Source: Sporosarcina sp. FSL K6-1508 (GTDB lineage Bacteria; Bacillota; Bacilli; Bacillales_A; Planococcaceae). Taken from it: 64,000 bases of DNA. The translations under genes and the position numbers were made by a program. The stretch's first letter is position 1. Each line of letters starts with the position of its first letter. Under the pieces are notes generated by a model that was not told the DNA's origin, searched no databases, and worked only from the letters and a program-made list of their open reading frames with translations. Shown piece after piece: positions 62,058 to 64,000 of the stretch. The stretch lies in assembly GCF_038007465.1 (NCBI RefSeq), contig NZ_JBBOXF010000001.1, positions 2,243,001 to 2,307,000 of the forward strand, in the 5' to 3' direction.

Positions 62058-62127
62058 TATGAAGTCATAGGTTAATGTAAAGAATTACACTACAACTTTA
62101 CGAAAAGAATCTAATGAAATACTAGTA

Positions 62128-62165
62128 TAAAAGCGCTGATCCTATATTAGGATCAGCGCTTTTTG
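62128..62165 (+). terminator. Rho-independent terminator of the kdu operon
   Basis: AAAAGCGCTGATCC / GGATCAGCGCTTTTT with an 8-nt loop. Confidence 0.9.
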
Positions 62166-62301
62166 GGCAGGATAAGAAAGTGTAGGTTTTTAGCAGAAGT
62201 CTCTGTCTTAGTTTTAGTCGTTAGCATTGGGACCGAACGAAGTGGGGCAAGCAAAATGTCACAAATTCAAATTTATCCCTTAGCGCGATGTCCTGTTTTT
62301 C

Positions 62302-62384
62302 AGATATATGTTGAAATAAAAAAATCCATCGAATCCGCTACGACTACCCCTTGTAAGGCATATTCACTCAGTTTATATAGCATT
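62302..62384. repeat. Short remnant of the dispersed TIR repeat
   Basis: Starts ATATATGTTGAAATAAAA, continues TCCATCGAATCCGCT like the long copies, and ends TTCACTCAGTTTATATAG, a degenerate right end. CCCCTTGTAAGGC matches the equivalent piece in the hisB-hisA spacer. No gene is supported in 62166-62483. Confidence 0.6.
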
Positions 62385-62412
62385 CAGTTATCCAAGATAG
62401 ACAGCACTTATT

Positions 62413-62441
62413 TTGACCGCCTGCATAAAATATTGTATGAT
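62413..62441 (+). promoter_or_regulatory. Candidate SigA promoter of the amino-acid ABC operon
   Basis: TTGACC and TATGAT with a 17-bp spacer, 43 bp before the start codon. Confidence 0.6.
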
Positions 62442-62483
62442 ACTAATAACCAAGTAAGTTAATATGAATTAAGGAGAATAGAT

Positions 62484-63323
62484 ATGAAGAAATTAAGTTT
62501 ACGGCTACTTCTATTAATAACTGCAATCGTTTTGCTTACGGCATGCGGGAAAACAGATAAAGAAAATACGAACGGTAGTGAAGCAACTAAAGGAAACAGT
62601 GATTCAGGAAAGAAAGTTGAAGACTTACTTACAAAAGTACAGGATGAAGGCAAGTTAGTAATCGGAACGGAAGGAACATACCCGCCATTTACATTTCATG
62701 ATGATAAAGGGGAGCTCACTGGTTTCGATGTAGAAATTGCAAGAGAAATAACAACACGCCTTGGGGTAGAACCTGTATTTTTAGAAACACAATGGGATGC
62801 AATTTTCGCAGGGCTTGATTCCAAACGTTTCGATATGATTGCTAACCAAGTAGGGATTCGTAAGGACCGTATTGAGAAATACGATTTTTCGGAACCATAT
62901 ATTACCTCGGCAGCTGTGCTTATAGCGAATAGTAATAATAAAGATGTAACAAGTTTTGAAGATATTAAAGGGTTAAAATCCGCACAGTCATTAACGAGCA
63001 ACTATGCAGACGTTGCAAAATCGTATGATGCAGAAATTGTGGGTGTTGAAGGATTTAATCAAGCCATTGAGCTCATCAATTCTAAACGTGTCGATGTAAC
63101 AATAAATGATAAAATGTCGTTCTTAGATTTCAAAAAGCATAAACCGGATGCAGCGGTAGAGATTGTAGATACAGCAGATGATGTATCGCAGAGCGGTTTA
63201 ATGTTTAGAAAAGGTAATGAAACACTCATTACCGAGGTGAATAAAGCATTAAAAGAAATGATTGAAGACGGCACATACTTAAAAATCTCTGAGAAATGGT
63301 TTGGTGAAGATGTACTTAACTAA
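62484..63323 (+). CDS. Amino-acid (cystine-type) ABC transporter substrate-binding lipoprotein
   Basis: 279 residues. Lipoprotein signal (LTAC, Cys near 21) and an SBP_bac_3 domain: LVIGTEGTYPPFTFHDDKGE near 55, LTGFDVEIAREITTRLGVEP, QVGIRKDRIEKYDFSEPYI near 125. The overall pattern is closest to TcyJ/TcyK-like cystine receptors, but ligand is inferred. AAGGAG precedes the ATG. Overlaps the permease gene by 14 bp. Confidence 0.87.
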   Translation: MKKLSLRLLLLITAIVLLTACGKTDKENTNGSEATKGNSDSGKKVEDLLTKVQDEGKLVIGTEGTYPPFTFHDDKGELTGFDVEIAREITTRLGVEPVFLETQWDAIFAGLDSKRFDMIANQVGIRKDRIEKYDFSEPYITSAAVLIANSNNKDVTSFEDIKGLKSAQSLTSNYADVAKSYDAEIVGVEGFNQAIELINSKRVDVTINDKMSFLDFKKHKPDAAVEIVDTADDVSQSGLMFRKGNETLITEVNKALKEMIEDGTYLKISEKWFGEDVLN

Positions 63324-64000
63324 TATTTTAGCTGACCCAGAAAAAGTACAAAAACTACTTGATATTGCCCTGACATCCCTTCGGCCATTGCTGGAGGGAG
63401 CTCTTTACTATACGCTACCATTAACGTTTATTTCTTTTTTCTTCGGGATTATTCTAGCAGTATTAACTGCATTGGCAAGAATATCTACAAGCAAGCCGCT
63501 GCAAATTATTGCAAGAATTTATGTATCCGCAATACGTGGAACGCCGTTACTCGTTCAACTATTTATTTTGTTTTTTGGATTACCAACGATTGGAATAATT
63601 ATAGACCCATTTCCAGCGGCTGTCTTCGGATTTTCATTAAACGTAGGAGCCTATGCCTCTGAAGTTATTCGTGCAGCCATACAATCGATTCCGAAAGGAC
63701 AATGGGAGGCAGCGCATACGATTGGCATGAATTATGCTCAAACATTAAGGCGAATCATATTGCCACAAGCAACTAGGGTATCTATTCCTCCTTTATCGAA
63801 TACGTTTATCAGTCTTGTGAAAGATACTTCGCTGGCTTCTCTTATTTTAGTGACAGAAATGTTCAGAAGAGCTCAAGAAATTGCTTCTGCAAACTATGAG
63901 TTCTTACTTCTTTATACTGAAGCTGCTATCATCTACTGGCTCATTTGTTTTATCCTTTCCTTAATTCAAGACAGAGTCGAGCATCGATTGGATCGATATG
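63310..64000 (+). CDS. Amino-acid ABC transporter permease, partial (runs off the window)
   Basis: Open from ATG 63310 to the last base, 230 codons so far. HisM/TcyL-type permease: PLLEGALYYTLPLTFISFFF near 26, the EAA motif WEAAHTIGMNYAQTLRRIIL near 136, and PPLSNTFISLVKDTSLASLI near 162. The C-terminal end and the ATPase gene presumably lie beyond the window. Confidence 0.87.
   Translation, partial: MYLTNILADPEKVQKLLDIALTSLRPLLEGALYYTLPLTFISFFFGIILAVLTALARISTSKPLQIIARIYVSAIRGTPLLVQLFILFFGLPTIGIIIDPFPAAVFGFSLNVGAYASEVIRAAIQSIPKGQWEAAHTIGMNYAQTLRRIILPQATRVSIPPLSNTFISLVKDTSLASLILVTEMFRRAQEIASANYEFLLLYTEAAIIYWLICFILSLIQDRVEHRLDRY

Noticed and set aside
62163..62462. 99-codon open frame between eda and the ABC binding protein
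   Set aside because: It starts in the terminator, crosses a degenerate repeat and the promoter, and has no ribosome binding site.

Overview
This window looks like a chromosome segment of a low-to-mid GC Gram-positive Bacillales bacterium, most likely Planococcaceae (Sporosarcina or a close relative). The evidence is strong AGGAGG-type ribosome binding sites, frequent TTG/GTG starts, short-form HisG with HisZ, PHP-type HisJ, B. subtilis-like families (YtaF, YflT, YusW, DUF3953, BdbC/BdbD, GbsR-OpuA, ribDEBAH behind an FMN riboswitch) and the Bacillaceae-type GC-rich intergenic repeat. The genus is inferred from gene content, not from a marker gene.

Layout. 0-8.2 kb: hisJ divergent from hisZGDB-[gap]-hisAFIC. 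hisH is not in the operon; its usual place between hisB and hisA holds a ~400-bp repeat-rich spacer. 8.5-13.9 kb (minus strand): an FMN-dependent 2-hydroxyacid oxidase/dehydrogenase, a YjiH-type membrane protein and a class III aminotransferase, downstream of a PAS-AAA regulator that has lost both the GAFTGA loop and the Walker B acidic pair. 14-16.1 kb: two small membrane proteins and rlmN. 16.2-30.5 kb: an accessory, decaying stretch with an ABC ATPase remnant, small membrane proteins, two different complete IS21-family elements with visible target duplications (one splits a class B penicillin-binding protein gene exactly), a frameshifted gene, a gene with an in-frame stop, and two zinc-ribbon proteins. 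30.5-43.3 kb: stress and envelope functions, namely a YflT protein with a candidate SigB promoter, a YusW lipoprotein, BlaI plus a sensorless M56 protease next to bdbD-bdbC, DedA, a SCO protein with a two-component system and a YtkA-type lipoprotein, YtaF, OsmC, and a DUF2087/GIY-YIG fusion. 43.5-48.5 kb: gbsR and an OpuA-type compatible-solute ABC transporter with a second, tandem binding protein. 48.6-52.3 kb: FMN riboswitch and ribD-ribE-ribBA-ribH. 52.9-62.1 kb: IclR regulator and a nine-gene uronate/keto-deoxy-sugar-acid operon (kduI, 2-hydroxyacid dehydrogenase, TRAP dctPQM, zinc alcohol dehydrogenase, kduD, kdgK, eda). 62.4-64 kb: an amino-acid (cystine-type) ABC binding protein and permease, the latter running off the window.

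A recurring feature is a dispersed repeat with TATATGTTGAA-type ends, seen as two long copies (about 17.8-18.26 and 52.39-52.87 kb), two short copies (47.40-47.55 and 62.30-62.38 kb) and a rearranged copy in the hisB-hisA spacer. It behaves like a MITE-type non-autonomous element. The observations most worth following up are the hisH-less operon with an altered HisF loop, the IS21-split penicillin-binding protein gene, the degenerate AAA activator and its shared upstream motifs, and matching palindromes in front of blaI and bdbD. I saw no CRISPR array, tRNA, rRNA or phage module.
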